Below are positions 11,125 to 22,907 of a DNA stretch of 64,000 nt, in pieces. Position 1 is the stretch's first letter. Every line of letters begins with the position of its first letter. Under the pieces are notes generated by a model. That model ran no database searches. It was given only the letters and a program-made list of their open reading frames with translations, and had not been told where the DNA came from. The position numbers and the translations under genes were made by a program. Origin of the DNA: Ananas comosus (taxonomy: Eukaryota; Streptophyta; Magnoliopsida; Poales; Bromeliaceae); contig NC_033631.1 of assembly GCF_001540865.1 (NCBI RefSeq), positions 5,810,827 to 5,874,826 of the forward strand, in the 5' to 3' direction.

Positions 11125-11390
11125 TCGACCTAGAACATCCTAGTGGCTAATACCACTATACTCAACAACCTAGGTTTAACTTCACTCTAGGTTTATCGCA
11201 TACATAACCTAGGTAAAACCGCTAGGTTCTTTCTCATCTCTGCCTAGATGTCAACCTCTAGGTTCACTTGTTCGACCTATGTTTACTAACACTAGGTTCG
11301 ATGCCACACACCTAGATTTGTCCGACTCTAGGTTCAAGTACAACCTATGTATTTAAACACTAGGTTAGGTGCCACTCGATCTACTTGACA
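11125..11390. repeat. Dispersed CTAGGTT repeats within the LTR
   Basis: The heptamer CTAGGTT (or AACCTAG/AACCTAT) recurs more than ten times at irregular spacing in about 260 bp of the minus LTR. It is either decayed tandem repeats or a cluster of protein-binding sites. No coding potential. Confidence 0.7.
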
Positions 11391-12137
11391 TCCTAGTCGT
11401 CCAATCGAGTATTCTATTGTTCTCATGTCAATCAACTCTACACTTCTAGAGTTATCACCTAGTTTACATGCATATATATAGTCATGCTACTCATGCACTC
11501 ATGCGATTCTCTAGCATTTATACATCATGTTCATCATGCATTCTATTTAGCATTTTAATTTATGCATTATCACTAGCATGTACCACTTAGCATTGTCTAC
11601 ATGCATCAACATGAAAACGTATGTTTCTTAGACATAAAGGGCGACCTAGTCGCTTCGGTAAGCACAACCCACCTTAGATAGCTTTCCGATTGCTTGTCGA
11701 CACTTGCAATCGGCCTCCCGCGGCACTCGGCACCTGTTTGGGCCCGATCTTGTAGTTGCACTCCAATAGCGCGTCGCTTCGCCGTTTCAAGAGTTAAAGG
11801 TCTTCGCCTTGCTATTACGGCGCTCGGGACTCGATCTCGCGATTTATGGACGTCGCCTCGGCCTTCCAGGCGGAAACGAAGCTCCAAACGTCCGTTTCTT
11901 CAATATCTCTGTAACGGCTTGTCGGATTGCCGAACCGACTTCGCCAATGCGTTTCGTTATCTATCAATTAGGTTTACAGAGGGTCAAATGAGATCAAACC
12001 CTCACAAATCACAAAACCCTATTTTGGGTGCCCTAGATGCTATTACTATCAAATCCCCCAAATCCCTTCATGATTTGGGGGAAATTTAGAATCAATTAGA
12101 GTAGGATTAGAAGTTTAATTAGGAAATATTCCATTGA

Positions 12138-12400
12138 GTACCGGTACTCGGGAGTTGGTATCGGTACACCATGACGAAACAGAAATTTCTTGAGGCTAAG
12201 TACAGGTACTCAGCCGATGCAGTACCGGTACTCGGCCCGATGCACTACCAGTACTCGGTCGATGCAGTACCGGTACACAATACAAATCCAGTATTGTTTC
12301 GCTTCGGGTTTTGAGGTACCAAAGTAGGGTACCGGTACACAATGTAAAAACCAGATTTTTCCAGCACGATTTTGAGGAACTGGAAATTGGTACCGGTACT
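12138..12400. promoter_or_regulatory. Array of GTACCGGTAC palindromes in the U3 region
   Basis: Eight perfect or near-perfect copies (GAGTACCGGTACTCGG, GTATCGGTACACC, GTACAGGTACTC, GCAGTACCGGTACTCGGC and others) lie upstream of the presumed LTR promoter. Equivalent positions of other LTRs in the window carry ACCGGT cores with different flanks, so these are likely enhancer elements (inference). Confidence 0.7.
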
Positions 12401-12430
12401 CAATATAAAATATTGTTATATTCAATTTAA

Positions 12431-13375
12431 AAGTTCCAAAACCCACTTCTAATCCTTTAATTATTAGTTTATATAATTCTAAGGTCATAAATAGATATGA
12501 ATCACCATAAAGACATTTAAAAGCTTACCTGAGCATCGTGATTCATCCAGTGAGATGTTTTCGAGTTCTTCGGAATCTCGGATTCTTCGATCTTCGACAA
12601 CACGAACGAACCCTTCATTCAACAACACGAACGAACCCTTCAAGATTCCGACTCAAATCACGAAACTTGCCAATACAAAATCCCTAACAGAAGCCAGATG
12701 TAAGGGCGTACAACGCCGAACCATAATCAACTAGATCGAAACACACGACAAAGGAGTCGATGTGTTGCCTGAACCCAAGGTCCAAAGATATACAATATAT
12801 GCAAGCCTGCTCTACATGTCTAATAACAACTGTCATCATGCAAGCAACAAGTATAGATATGTGAACAAAGGCAACCGACATGTAGAGACTACGATACTGA
12901 TATAGAAGAACAGAGGAAAGCGAAACAATCTCATCGACTACCAGCTCGAATCACCCACCTGTCACAGTCGCGTCAGAGTCCTGGATGTGCAAGAAGTCAA
13001 CCGGACCTACGAGGGATCCACCAGGTCAGTATCAAACCCACAAATCCAAAATACCCAGCTTATGAACCCCACGCAAACCCCCAAAATCGGTTTCCTAAAA
13101 TCGATCACCGTAACTCATCGAAAGTCCGAAAATAACACCGGGATGCTGCCGGGACTCACTAAGTGTCCCGAAACTCACTGACTCGTGCCATGAGTCACCT
13201 GCTGCCGCAAAACACATCTTTTTGGATGTCTTGGCAGCAAACACAAGGTCACACATCAAAACGATTATCGCCGGATAATCGTTCGGATCGAGGTTTCCGT
13301 AAGTGTCAATTTCGACACTTGAACCCAACGTCACTCACCCGTCATTTCTGAACTCACAATATGACGATGGTTACC
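12431..13375. other. Unassigned, retroelement-like sequence
   Basis: No coding region. At 12960 the sequence TGTCACAGTCGCG resembles an LTR 3' end in minus orientation, so this piece together with 16150-17384 may be a diverged LTR interrupted by the solo LTR. A direct duplication of an AACACGAACGAACCCTTC motif occurs at 12600-12640. Low confidence. Confidence 0.35.
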
Positions 13376-13380
13376 AGCCG

Positions 13381-16144
13381 TGTCACGCCCCGGGACCAGC
13401 GAGGGCCCTCCCGGTGGCGTGCCCAGACCCGCCATATGTCTACACATATAAGGCGTCTACAATAAAGCGGAAGTAAAAGCAAGAAATAGAACAAATAGAA
13501 TAGTAACAACTAACGATATCAGAGCGAGCAAAGTTCTATCATATAAACCAGAGTAAAAGAAATATACCAAGACGAAGAAAGTAAAACATAAGGTGATACA
13601 AAACTAACTCCTCAAAAGAAATACCAAGATCCAAAAGAAAGATGGTCTCTATACATATACGGGTACAACTCTCAACCTCTCACAAAATAAAACATCGAGA
13701 GGTAGACCACCTAAACTCGTCTCTCGCTGAAGGGCTAACTCGAAGCGACGCCCTTCCCACGGTCCCTAGCCTCTCCCGGCGTGGAAGGCTCTGAAAGAAA
13801 ACATAAAACAGAGGGCGTGAGAACTATAATTTATAGTTCCCAGTGGGCAATTACTATCTGAGCTCATTGCACCACTAGGCCCAAAAGAAAAGGGTAAGTC
13901 AAAAGCGATAGCAATAACGAGTAATTTGCATCTATGAAAGCATAATGAAAATGCTAAAATATTACTTGCAATTAAACATGGCATTTATGTAATGCACAAT
14001 TATCCGTCATTGAAGATATATGTCTCACTAGCCTAAATAATGTCATGGTTTCTTATAAATGAAATTTATAGGATTATCCTTATCATCGCAGCATTGATTT
14101 ATGAATGCACCTAGAGCAATGTCGACGCAAGAAGTACTAAGGATGTATGTTATGGATATACCTAAAGTCTAGCATGCTAGTGGCAAGAAGCAAGCCGGTG
14201 TCGAGTATTCTTAGCCAATTCCTATTCAGTAGTGAATCCGTTATTTAGCAAACTCACCCGTGCATTTCATTTTTCATGAACATACAAAGGTATCCTAGCT
14301 GTGCGTCCTAAGTGTCGAGTGGTATGGCCGGACATCCCTGACTCTTGGTCGGAATGTGTCTAGTCCGGCAAACTCTGATCCCATACGGATTCCAATACGC
14401 GAGGGGGATACATAAGTGGGTCGTGGGTAGAGCTAACTCAGAGTCAGTGCCGGCTTTGGGGAGATCGCACACATAGCATTGCCGAGATGAAGCCACAACG
14501 ATGGCAAAAAGGCAGGGTCAAAAGTCTCAAGGTACTCTACTTCATGCTCTACATGCAAGAGGCCACTAGACATCCCAAGGGATCTAGCTCCAAAAGTCTC
14601 AAAAGTGATCTCAGACGACACCTTGCTTAGTGCTTTTATGACACTTAAGCATCACAATAGTCATGCCCAATCATGTTCCATATTTTTCAATTAACGAATA
14701 CTAGCTTAGGATCATCTTAGACGGGGGGCCCAACCGCCTCTTATACATTGGCCCAATCTCCACTAGTCCAAGTTCTCTTAAGCTCTCCTCTTGGCTTCTA
14801 AAATTCTATTGTACAATCTGCATTATATGGGTGTTAATATGCATGAAACGAAGGTTTATTTCCATAATAGGACAAATTTTCATGGTTACGAATCCATACT
14901 TAGAATGCTAAGTCCGCATGCATTGCACTTAAACATAGGGTCCTAAAATTCTTACTGTACATATATATGCCATGTGTAAGATTTATAAACCTCATATTAA
15001 TAATTTAAACATTGGAAATGCCATGAATTTTCTATTTTAGCGAAACAATATTTTGCCAAATTTCATGAGCATTTCTATATCCTAGCTAGTCAAAACCCAG
15101 CCGACTGTTCGTGCTCCTTCGATTCGGCGAGACGGACGTTGTCCCACGGAGCGTCAAACTACCCTAAAAGCGTGCATCAGGGCGACAGAGATACGACCAC
15201 CCAGTACGAGGAACTCTAGGCTCGAACAATAACAATCACAAGAATAGGGCAAAAACTCACCTAGGGAGTAGAAATTCTCACTCAAGCTCCAAAAGAAGGT
15301 TAGGATCCTTCCAATCTAACCCAAAGGAGGGTTCTAATCCAAAAAATCTAGCCTCAAAAGCCCTAGATCAAAAAGCCCCAAAATCAACCCTAAATCTCAT
15401 TTTTAGGATTTCATCTCCCAAAAATCACCAAAACAAGAATCTATAGGAAGAAACATGTTACTAACCCTTTGGAAGCTTCAATCCAAGCTCAAAATGCCCT
15501 AAGGTTGAAGTTTGGTCCACCACTAAGCTCCAAAGGCAAGCTCCAATCCACCAAAAGGGAGAAGAAAAGGTAGAGATGAAGCTCCAAGTCCTCTACAAGC
15601 TCTTCTTCTCCTTCCTTCTCCTTCCTCTCCTACTCTCTCTCTCTCTAGAAGCAAAAGAAATGGTGAGGTGAGGAAGAGGAGAAGGAGAAGTAGCCATATA
15701 AGCCTTCTCTTGTAACAAAATCCTGTGAGGCCCCTCAAAAATCCAATATTGCATCAGCCCGGTCTGGGCATTTTTCGCCCAAAGGGACCGGTCTCTCCCC
15801 AGCAGGGATCAGTCTCTCGCTGCGAACCCAAAAAACCAACGTTCGCGAACCAGTCTCTCCCTGCGCGGGACCGGTTTCTCACTGCGTAGGCGCGCTCGGG
15901 GACCGGTCTCGCCTGCCAAGGACCGGTTGCCTCAAGGCTGCCGCAACACTGCTCACTGGGGGACCGGTCTCTCCTTCCAGGGACCGGTCCCCGAGAGTAA
16001 AAACTCTCAGGACCAACCCAAAACTCAGGGTTTCGAACCTTTTGAGGTCAGAAAACATTCTACGACCCTCCACCAAGTGTGAAAAAACTCGAAACACATC
16101 CAAGCACTCGAACCTCGCAATTTGCAAAGGTCCAGTGTGTTACA
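13381..16144 (-). mobile_element. Complete solo LTR, Ty3/gypsy, 5-bp TSD AGCCG
   Basis: The 2764-bp unit runs from TGTCACGCCCCGGGACC to ...CAGTGTGTTACA and is flanked by AGCCG at 13376-13380 and 16145-16149. It is TG...CA bounded, has no internal coding region and is therefore a solo LTR left by unequal recombination. Reading its own sense (minus) strand: ACCGGT enhancer array (15990-15784), TATATGG box (about 15700), leader, strong splice donor CTAG|GTGAGTTTTTGCCC at 15260, hairpin with GAACTATAATTTATAGTTC (13820s) and acceptor TTTTCTTTCAG at 13791, then the LTR end. It inserted after the sequence around it was in place. Confidence 0.93.
15784..15990. promoter_or_regulatory. GGGACCGGTCTCTCC enhancer-like array in the solo LTR
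   Basis: Six exact ACCGGT cores (15787, 15869, 15902, 15921, 15962, 15982 approximately) and degenerate copies (GATCAGTCTCTC, ACCAGTCTCTCC), most followed by CTCTCC, lie upstream of the TATATGG box on the LTR's own strand. Placement and repetition fit a transcription-factor binding array. Confidence 0.72.
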
Positions 16145-16149
16145 AGCCG

Positions 16150-17384
16150 ACAAGGCTCAGTGACAAAACTCAGGACAATTAAACACCGTCGAATAAAATC
16201 CGAACCAAAATCGGGTTCCGCCGGCGAATTTCGCCGAAAAACGCACCAAAATCGATATTCGATTTCCGCGAAGGGCTTCGGACCTTGTACGATCAGTCCA
16301 GAGGTCGACTACCACACGTACATATAGCCCACGATAACCACAAAGTGCAAAATTGCATAAAACTCCCAACTATTATATAAAATTATATCATTTTATGTAA
16401 ATAACGAGATTTTGTTGCTCGTTACTGCAAACCGAGGGTTTTCAAGGTCAGCCGAGACACGTACTGACAGGTCTCGACGTGCCGGAGGCTGTGCTCATGA
16501 CCCGAAGCACAACGGTTCACAGTGGGAGGCGCAGGAGTGACCCGAACCTCAGCGAACTGCCCGCACGGGTAAACCGCGCCGAAAACGCAGATTCAGAATC
16601 CGTTGATCCCAAGTGAGGTGAGCACTATGATCAGCATTGACCAGCGATCACCGTGCTCACCTCCGGAGGCATCGGGACAGCCTCGTATCGCCGGAAAAGC
16701 GAGAACAACTCAGAACACCCCAAAGCCTGCACTGCGTAGACTTACCTGGCAGGGGAGAGCTAGGGCACGGCCGGCAGCAGCTCGACGGCGGGCGTGCCGT
16801 CGGCAGGCGCGTGCGGCCGACGGGGGGAGGCCGAGGCTCGCGCCGGTCGGTGGTCGGAGGCGGCGGCGCTGGAGCAACCCAAGCCCTTACCGGCCTAGAT
16901 CAGGCTCCTCTTCGATTCCGGCCACGACGGCGGTCGTAGCTGCCAGAGGAAGGAAGCGGGCCTCCTCTGGGACCCAGGGAAAGGGATGAGGACGACGGCC
17001 GACGACTGGGAGGGTGGCACTACAAGGCTCAGCCGCACTAGCTTGGGTTGGTCGTAAGCTGTAGCAAATGCGGCTGTGGCGCTCGGGGGTGGCAGCGGCC
17101 GGCCGGGGGAGGCCGTCGGAGTTCAGGGATGTCGCCTGAGAGGGGCCTGAGGGAGAGGGACACACCACTTGCTCTCGGCAGGGATGGAGAGCTGAGTGCA
17201 TGCAATGTGAGGGAGAGGGAGAGAAAGATAGCCTTTTCCGGCGGACCGAGGTGCCCACTGGCGGCTGGGGTGTGCGCGGCGAGGACAGAGAAGGGAGAAA
17301 AGGTGGCTAAGGGCTCTACTGAGGTTAGGGGAGCCAGGGTTAGGGTTTGCCTCCATGAAAACCCTAAAGCTCACCTTTATAGCA
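16150..17384. other. Unassigned GC-rich region, possible diverged LTR remnant
   Basis: The sequence continues from 13375 across the solo LTR. 16600-17340 is strongly GC-rich with overlapping open frames on both strands and no recognisable domain. On the minus strand a GCTATAAAGG box (about 17375) precedes a CATGGAGGCAAACCCTAACCC leader, suggesting promoter plus transcribed leader of a retroelement. No confident gene. Confidence 0.35.
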
Positions 17385-17717
17385 TGTTGACTTCACGCAC
17401 AACTCCCTCGAAATCCGATGATTTCAGCTGAAGTCCAGTCCGCGTGTGTATGATAGCCGCGCACACCAGCCCGCTGAGTTTCAAGAAATTCTGGGCATGC
17501 GGGGAGAGACCGGTTCCCGAACGTTGGATTTTCGGGGTAGGCTGAGAGACCGGTCCCAGGTCGGGGAGACCGGTCCCTCAGTCCGAAAACTGCCCAGACC
17601 CGGGCAGTGCACAGGTTGATTTTTTGAGGGGTTTATATGGATTTTGTTGCTTCTAAGGGCCTTAAGGCCATTTCCACTCTCTCAGTCCCTCATATCTCTC
17701 CCTCACTTTCACTCTAG

Positions 17718-18229
17718 CACTACAACAGAATTAGGTTATAGGGACACATGTTTGGGACACTTTTGAGTAAGTGTCTCATTTATGCTAAAACTTAAAAATA
17801 CATCTACTAATGTCTAAATATAAAACCCAATCCAACCAAAAATAAAAGATTACTCTACTCAACCCACCACAGCACAGCATTGCCCGATACATAACCAGAA
17901 AAAAAAAAAAAAAGAAAAAATAATTACCATCTTTTCTTCTCTCTTCACTCAATCCACTGAAATTCTAGATGAAGGGCCTTTACTGTCGTCCTCCTCCGCC
18001 ACCGCAGCCAACGAGATAGAGTTTCGACGGTTGCTAAATATTTAAATAAGTGTTGGTAAATTAGCAGCACTCTTTTAGGTTATAGCGACACTCTTTAACT
18101 GTCACTATATACCTAGCGACCCCACATATAGCAACACTTTTTAAAAGTGTCGGTAATTTTAGCTAGCAGCACTTTTTTAACATGTACCTACATTTAAAAG
18201 TGTCGCTATAGACCGTTTTTGTTGTAGTG
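17718..18229. mobile_element. CACTA MITE, TSD TAG
   Basis: The element opens CACTACAACAGAATTAGG and closes with the inverse of CACTACAACAAAAACGG. TAG precedes it (17715-17717) and follows it (18230-18232), the 3-bp duplication typical of CACTA elements. Both ends carry subterminal GTGTC(G/C)CTATA-type repeats (short inverted copies of AAAGTGTC). 512 bp, no coding capacity. A second, inverted copy is at 42855-43363. Confidence 0.93.
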
Positions 18230-18617
18230 TAGAGAGAGAAGAAGGAGGAGAAGAAGAAGAAGGAGTTGGAGGAGAGCTAGCTTAGAGGCCTTGGAGCATC
18301 TTCCTCAACCTCATTTCTCACCTTGGAGGCTTGGGGCTTGCTATTGGGGCTTTGTGGAGGATCAATCTTCAACCCTAGAAGATTTGGAGCTTGATTTAGG
18401 GCATCTAGAGAGGTTAGTACCTTGATTCTACCCTTTGATCCATATTTTGGTAGGTTTTACCATATGAAACCCTAGAAATGAGATTTAGGGTTTATTTTGA
18501 GGATTTTTGATTTGAGGGCTTGGAGACCTAATTGATGGGTTTAGAACCTTCCTCTAGGTTGGGTTGGAAGGGTTCTTGCTCTCTTGGGAAGCTTGAGAAG
18601 GGATTTCATCACAAAAG

Positions 18618-19828
18618 GTGAGTTATGCCCTCTATGCTTAGATAGTTAAAGATTGAGCTTTTCGATATTCGTTTCGATTGTGTAACTCATGTTCCTATAT
18701 CTTTAGGGTGCTAGGAGACTAGTGGACACCTCCGTTAGGCGAAACGAAGAGTTTCGATTTTCAGTTGGTTTGGCTTCATGAAAACGGGGCGAAATGGCCC
18801 CCATGCTTTTTATACTCGTCGTAACGTCATTTTAAATGCAAATCTATACTTAATGGAATTTATGTGAATTTTAGAATACTTAAAATACATGTGTTATGTA
18901 TAAGAAAATTTTCACTCTATACGGTAGAGCATTCTAGGTATTGTTACATGCATTTGGGTAGTGTTCGCACTAGTCGTTTGGAAACATGCTTCATATGTTT
19001 AGAGTGGCTCAATTATGCATTTTTGAACATTCGGGTTAAGCGCGGACTTAGTAAATGAAAGTGTCATAAAGGGGCACTTAGACTAGCACACTATGAGACT
19101 ACTGTATTGACTTAGTGATAGGCCATGGACATCTACTAGTTTTCATGTTTTAGACATGATGACATAGAGATAGGCCTATGAGAGAGTTGTGACATATTTC
19201 ATGTTGTTAGACATGAGGACTTAGTACTTGAGACGGATCTTTTGTTACTTACCATTGTGCTAATTCGCACATGCTTGTGAGGGTCGCTTCTTGCAAGCCG
19301 GTACTCCGGAGATGGCCATCGCGATACATATTCACCGTGCGGGATTGGGCGCCGAAGTGGATTGCCGTGGAAAAGGCTCATTCCTAGAGTGTGGATGTTG
19401 ACTACCACGGGGCCATTAGGCTCAGCACCGGCCAGACAGCCTAGGATGGGTCTCAGGGCTAAACAGCCTTTGGGCGGGTCTCTTCATATTTGATTTTGAG
19501 CATTCATCATGCCATGTGGACATTGATTAGAATAGTAAACAATGACATCTTTACTATTTGACTTACGGACATCATACTAGTGATACTTGGGTACATTCTT
19601 ATGAGAATAGCTTTTCTTACTTATGCTAAATCATGCTAAGTAGAGATATCATGTGGTAACAAATATTCATGCTCATTTACCTGCCGTACATATCGTTTTG
19701 TTTATATCTACTTACTGACCCCTTTTTAGTTTGGGCCTAGTGGTGCATTTCACTGAAGACAGTAATTGCCCACTAGGAACTATTATTTAATAGTTCTCAC
19801 GCCCTCTATTTTTTGTTTTATTTCACAG
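18618..19828 (+). other. Candidate intron inside the plus-strand LTR
   Basis: Donor AAAAG|GTGAGTTATG at 18618 and acceptor TTTATTTCACAG ending 19828 are at the same relative positions as a GTGAG donor and pyrimidine-CAG acceptor in two other LTRs (13791-15260 and 40071-41478). Splicing is inferred from motif conservation only. Confidence 0.4.
19765..19806 (+). promoter_or_regulatory. Conserved LTR stem-loop
   Basis: CCCACTAGGAACTATTATTTAATAGTTCTCACGCCCT: a 7-8-bp stem GAACTAT(T)/(A)ATAGTTC in an otherwise invariant frame CCCACT(G/A)G...TCACGCCC. All six LTRs in the window have it, with paired base changes in the stem (GAACCA/TGGTTC at 10222-10242). Confidence 0.7.
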
Positions 19829-20230
19829 CCTTCGGCACCGGCGGAGGCATTAGATCGCGGCAAGAGAGTCGCGTAGCTAGTTAGCGAGGAGCTACTTTTG
19901 AGCTTAGGTGGTTTACTCTTTCTTTTATTGTATTAGAGAGAGAGAGATTTTTGTACCATGTATAGAGAGACCACCTATGTACTTGTTTAGCTTTTGTATT
20001 TGGGATTTCCATTGTACTACTTTATGGCTTTATTAGTGGATTTCAGTTTTATACTTATCCTTCTGTTGTAGAACTTAGTTATTTACTTTGCTCTGATATC
20101 GTTAGATCCTTTTGTTCTACTACTTTATTTATCGTTTTGTTTTAGACGCCTTATATATTTTAGACATATGGTGGGTCTGGGCATGCGCCGGGCGGGATTC
20201 CGCTGGGTCCCGGTGCTTCACAGATTAGTT

Positions 20231-20242
20231 TGGTATCAGTGC
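20231..20242 (+). other. Primer-binding site, plus-strand gypsy element
   Basis: TGGTATCAGTGC, eight bases after the LTR end at 20222. It differs by one base from the usual initiator-tRNA match TGGTATCAGAGC, consistent with an ageing element. Confidence 0.8.
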
Positions 20243-20561
20243 CTAGGGTTGAGTCTTAGTGGACCTAGCAAACCTTAGGCCGGTTGGACTATAGGAAATA
20301 GGCTCGTGAGAGGCGAGGTCTATTTGATTTGTAAGTGAAAGTATCATGATTGGGTATCTTGATAACTCTAGAAAGTGGAGTTAAATTGAAATGTATAGCT
20401 CCTAACTTCGCGGAGGGTTACGTTGGCGGCCGACAACGTAACATCGGGAGTTAGTAGTGAAGCACACTTCATTACTTTCGCATGATTTGGGATATTATCT
20501 GTTTGAGCGGGGATACGATAGCGTGGATTATTAACTTACGCTTTTATGATGTTGTAGTGAG

Positions 20562-22553
20562 ATGCCGATCACTCGCTCCCAATCTGCCGGAGCGGATAAT
20601 GCGGCACATCTTGAGGAGGTCGAGACCTCCGCTACCTCCAGATCCTGCAAAGTCCAAGGGTTGAGGAGCCAACTTGCGGCTCTCACCGACTTGGTGACAC
20701 AGCAGGCGGAGGCGGCCCGACAGCAGACGGAGGCGGCACGTCGACAGGAGGTGCGGATGAAGCGCCTGGAGGACCTTCTTTTACAGCAGGCGGGAGCCTC
20801 CAGGGAGACTCAGGCCCCTACACCACCAGCACCAGTTGTGGACGTGGCACCGAGGGCACCGTCACCCGCGCCCGGTTCTTTGCGGGCAGCACCCGTGGTT
20901 GTGCCTCGGGAGGAGGACATAGTGGCACCACCGATGGGGGCAGTTTTCCCCATGACGGTTTCTGCTGAGGAAAGGGACAGACTGATGGAGCTCCTCAACG
21001 AGTTCAGGAGGTGCAGTCCCCGGATCTTCAACGGCGAGAAGGTCGACCACTAGATTGTGGAGAAGTGGTTGATGCATATGGAGAAGCTCTTCCGCGACAC
21101 CTTCGTGGAGGAGAGAGATCGAGTTTGGCTCGCCACACACCATTTGGACGGCAAGGCCTACCACTGGTGGTTGGATCTCCAGGAGAACCCCAGCATTGAT
21201 TTGGCGGCTATTACTTGTAAGAGGTTCAAGGAGCTTCTTTTGGCACACTACTTTCCGACCAGCGTCAAGAGGAAGATGGAGCAGGACTTGTGCAACTTGC
21301 GCTAGGGAGACAGGACAGTAGCCGAGTACGAGCGGGAGTTTTCTCAGCTTCTACACTGCGTGCCTTTCGTTGTGTGGGACGACGAGGACAAGGCACGCAT
21401 CTTCGAGCAAGGGTTGCGACCGTCGATCTTCCGGTTTGTGCAATCCTCTAACCTCCAAACCTACCGGAAGGTGGTGGATCGCGCGCTCATAGTGGAGAGC
21501 GGCGCGGCAGATGTCCAGGAGCGGCGAGAGGCGATGGACAAAGGTAAGGCCAAGAGGCCTGCGGTAGAGGGTGCGAGCGAGGTGCACTCTAGGAGGCCGC
21601 CGAAGCATCCTAGGAGCCAGCAGCGTGGACGCAGCTCAGCAGCTTAGCGAGGAGGTTTTGACCATCGCCGGCCTTCCCCGTGTGTGATCTGCGGTGGTCC
21701 TCATTTCCCACCGCAGTGTCCACAGCGGGCGGGTAGGTGTTTCCAGTGTGGCCAGGAGGGCCACGTTCGGACCGAGTGCCCGAGAGGTTCATCACCGGCA
21801 CCGTCGACTGCATCGGCACGGCTCTACCAGCCGCTAGTCATGGGACTCCATCGACACAGTACCAGCCTGGGGGGCCACCCGTCCAGCGCCAGAGCGAGGG
21901 ATCTCGACAGGCCTCGAGTGGGCGTTTGTATGCCGCTCAGACCGAGGAGGCGGCAGCAGCCGAGGATGTGGTTGTAGGTATCATTTTACTTGATGACATT
22001 AGAGTTCGTACTTTATTTGATACCGGTGCAACGCATTCATTTATAGATCGGCTGTTTGCCAAGTTGCATGGCATCCCTTTGGTTTCCTTGTTGCATCCGG
22101 GACATGTTATAGTACCCAACCACACTCTGGATATTAGAGAGTATTGCCCTAGTTGCCCTGTTTGGGTAGGAGATTGGATCACACCCGTAGATTTGCTAGC
22201 TCTACGCAAGCTAGGGGATTTCGATGTGGTCTTGGGTATGGATTGGCTAACCAAGTATTACGCCACGATTGATTGTAAGAATCGCACGGTTACTTTTAGA
22301 GAACCGGGGCAGACTGAGGTTGTGTTTAGTGGATGCCGGAGTTCGCTTTTTGCGATGTCGATCAGCTCGTCTCGAGCTAGGCAGCTGATCAGCCGAGGAT
22401 GTGTAGCCTACTTGGCTAGTGTTGTGTTGAGGGGCGAGGATGACACCCATAGGATTGAGGATATCCCGATGGTACGGGAGTTTCAGGACGTGTTTCCAGC
22501 TGAGCTACCAAGTATGCCACCCGATAGGGAGATTGAGTTTGTGGTAGATCTTG
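20562..22553 (+). pseudogene. Ty3/gypsy gag-protease, stop-ridden and truncated
   Basis: Gag starts at ATG 20562 (MPITRSQSAGADNAAHLEEV) with a Gln/Arg/Ala coiled region (QQAEAARQQTEAARRQEVRM). The gag core follows (WLMHMEKLFRDTFVEERDRV, HLDGKAYHWWLDLQ, RFKELLLAHYFPTS), then a zinc knuckle CFQCGQEGHVRTEC near 21750. Protease follows with active site LFDTGATHSFID (about 22015) and VVLGMDWLTKYYATIDC. It reaches the N-terminal edge of RT (DREIEFVVDLV) and is cut at 22553 by another LTR. In-frame TAG stops at 21052, 21303 and 21646 are each one transition away from Trp or Gln codons, so it is dead. Domain order is ordinary gypsy. The chromovirus-like clade (Tekay/Del type) is a guess from gag style. 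Confidence 0.88.
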
Positions 22554-22907
22554 TCACGCCCCGGGACCGGCAGAGGCCCTCCCGGGAGCGCGCCCAGACC
22601 GGCCATATGTCTACACAGATAAGGTGTCTACAATAAAAGTAGAAGTAAAAGCAAAAAATATAACAAAAGGAAAGAACTACAGCTAATGATATCAGAGCAG
22701 TATGATTCTATCTTCTATAACAGTAGTAAAAGAACAACTAAACCATAAAAGTAAACATAAAGTAATACAATGCTTGTCTCAAAAGTACCAAAAAAAAATG
22801 GTGGTCTCTAGTACACTGGTAAAACTCTCAACCTCTCTCAAAAAGAAACAAAGAGAGGTAGACCACCTATCAAACGATCCCTCGGCGAGGAAAGCTAGCT
22901 CGAGGCG
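22554..22907 (-). mobile_element. Gypsy LTR fragment (3' part), minus orientation
   Basis: TGTCACGCCCCGGGACCGG, closely matching the solo LTR start at 13381, interrupts the protease/RT reading frame of the plus element. After about 354 bp it is itself interrupted at 22908 by another LTR. The missing remainder would lie beyond the gap at 24188. Confidence 0.85.

Larger units (their letters stand above)
9779..12430 (-). mobile_element. 5' LTR of the minus-strand gypsy element (upper boundary uncertain)
   Basis: The 3' end of the LTR is TGTCACGCCCCGCGACC (plus-strand view) next to the PBS. The conserved LTR hairpin appears as GAACCA...TGGTTC within GTGAGAACC...TTCCCAGTGGG (10219-10249). The promoter-side region holds eight copies of GTACCGGTAC-like palindromes (12138-12400). 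The 5' boundary is somewhere above 12430. I could not fix it and there is no visible duplication. CTAGGTT repeats at 11125-11390 are an internal low-complexity block. Confidence 0.72.
17385..20222 (+). mobile_element. 5' LTR of the plus-strand gypsy element (interrupted by a CACTA MITE)
   Basis: It ends ...CCGGTGCTTCACA just before the PBS at 20231 and is recognisably the reverse complement of the solo LTR family at 13381-16144. The order is three GAGACCGGTCCC-type sites (17510-17575), TTTATATGG (about 17630), a purine-rich leader containing a CACTA MITE, splice donor AAAAG|GTGAGTTATGCCC (18618), about 1.2 kb, hairpin GAACTATTATTTAATAGTTC (19777-19797) followed by CACGCCCTC and acceptor TTTATTTCACAG (19828). 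The 5' boundary at TGTTGACTTC is a best guess. Without the MITE the LTR is about 2.3 kb. Confidence 0.75.

Noticed and set aside
10181..13351. Many short ORFs in the LTRs
   Set aside because: Random frames in non-coding LTR sequence.
16603..17431. Several overlapping ORFs of 80-128 codons
   Set aside because: GC-rich retroelement-like DNA, frames overlap on both strands and no domain is visible.
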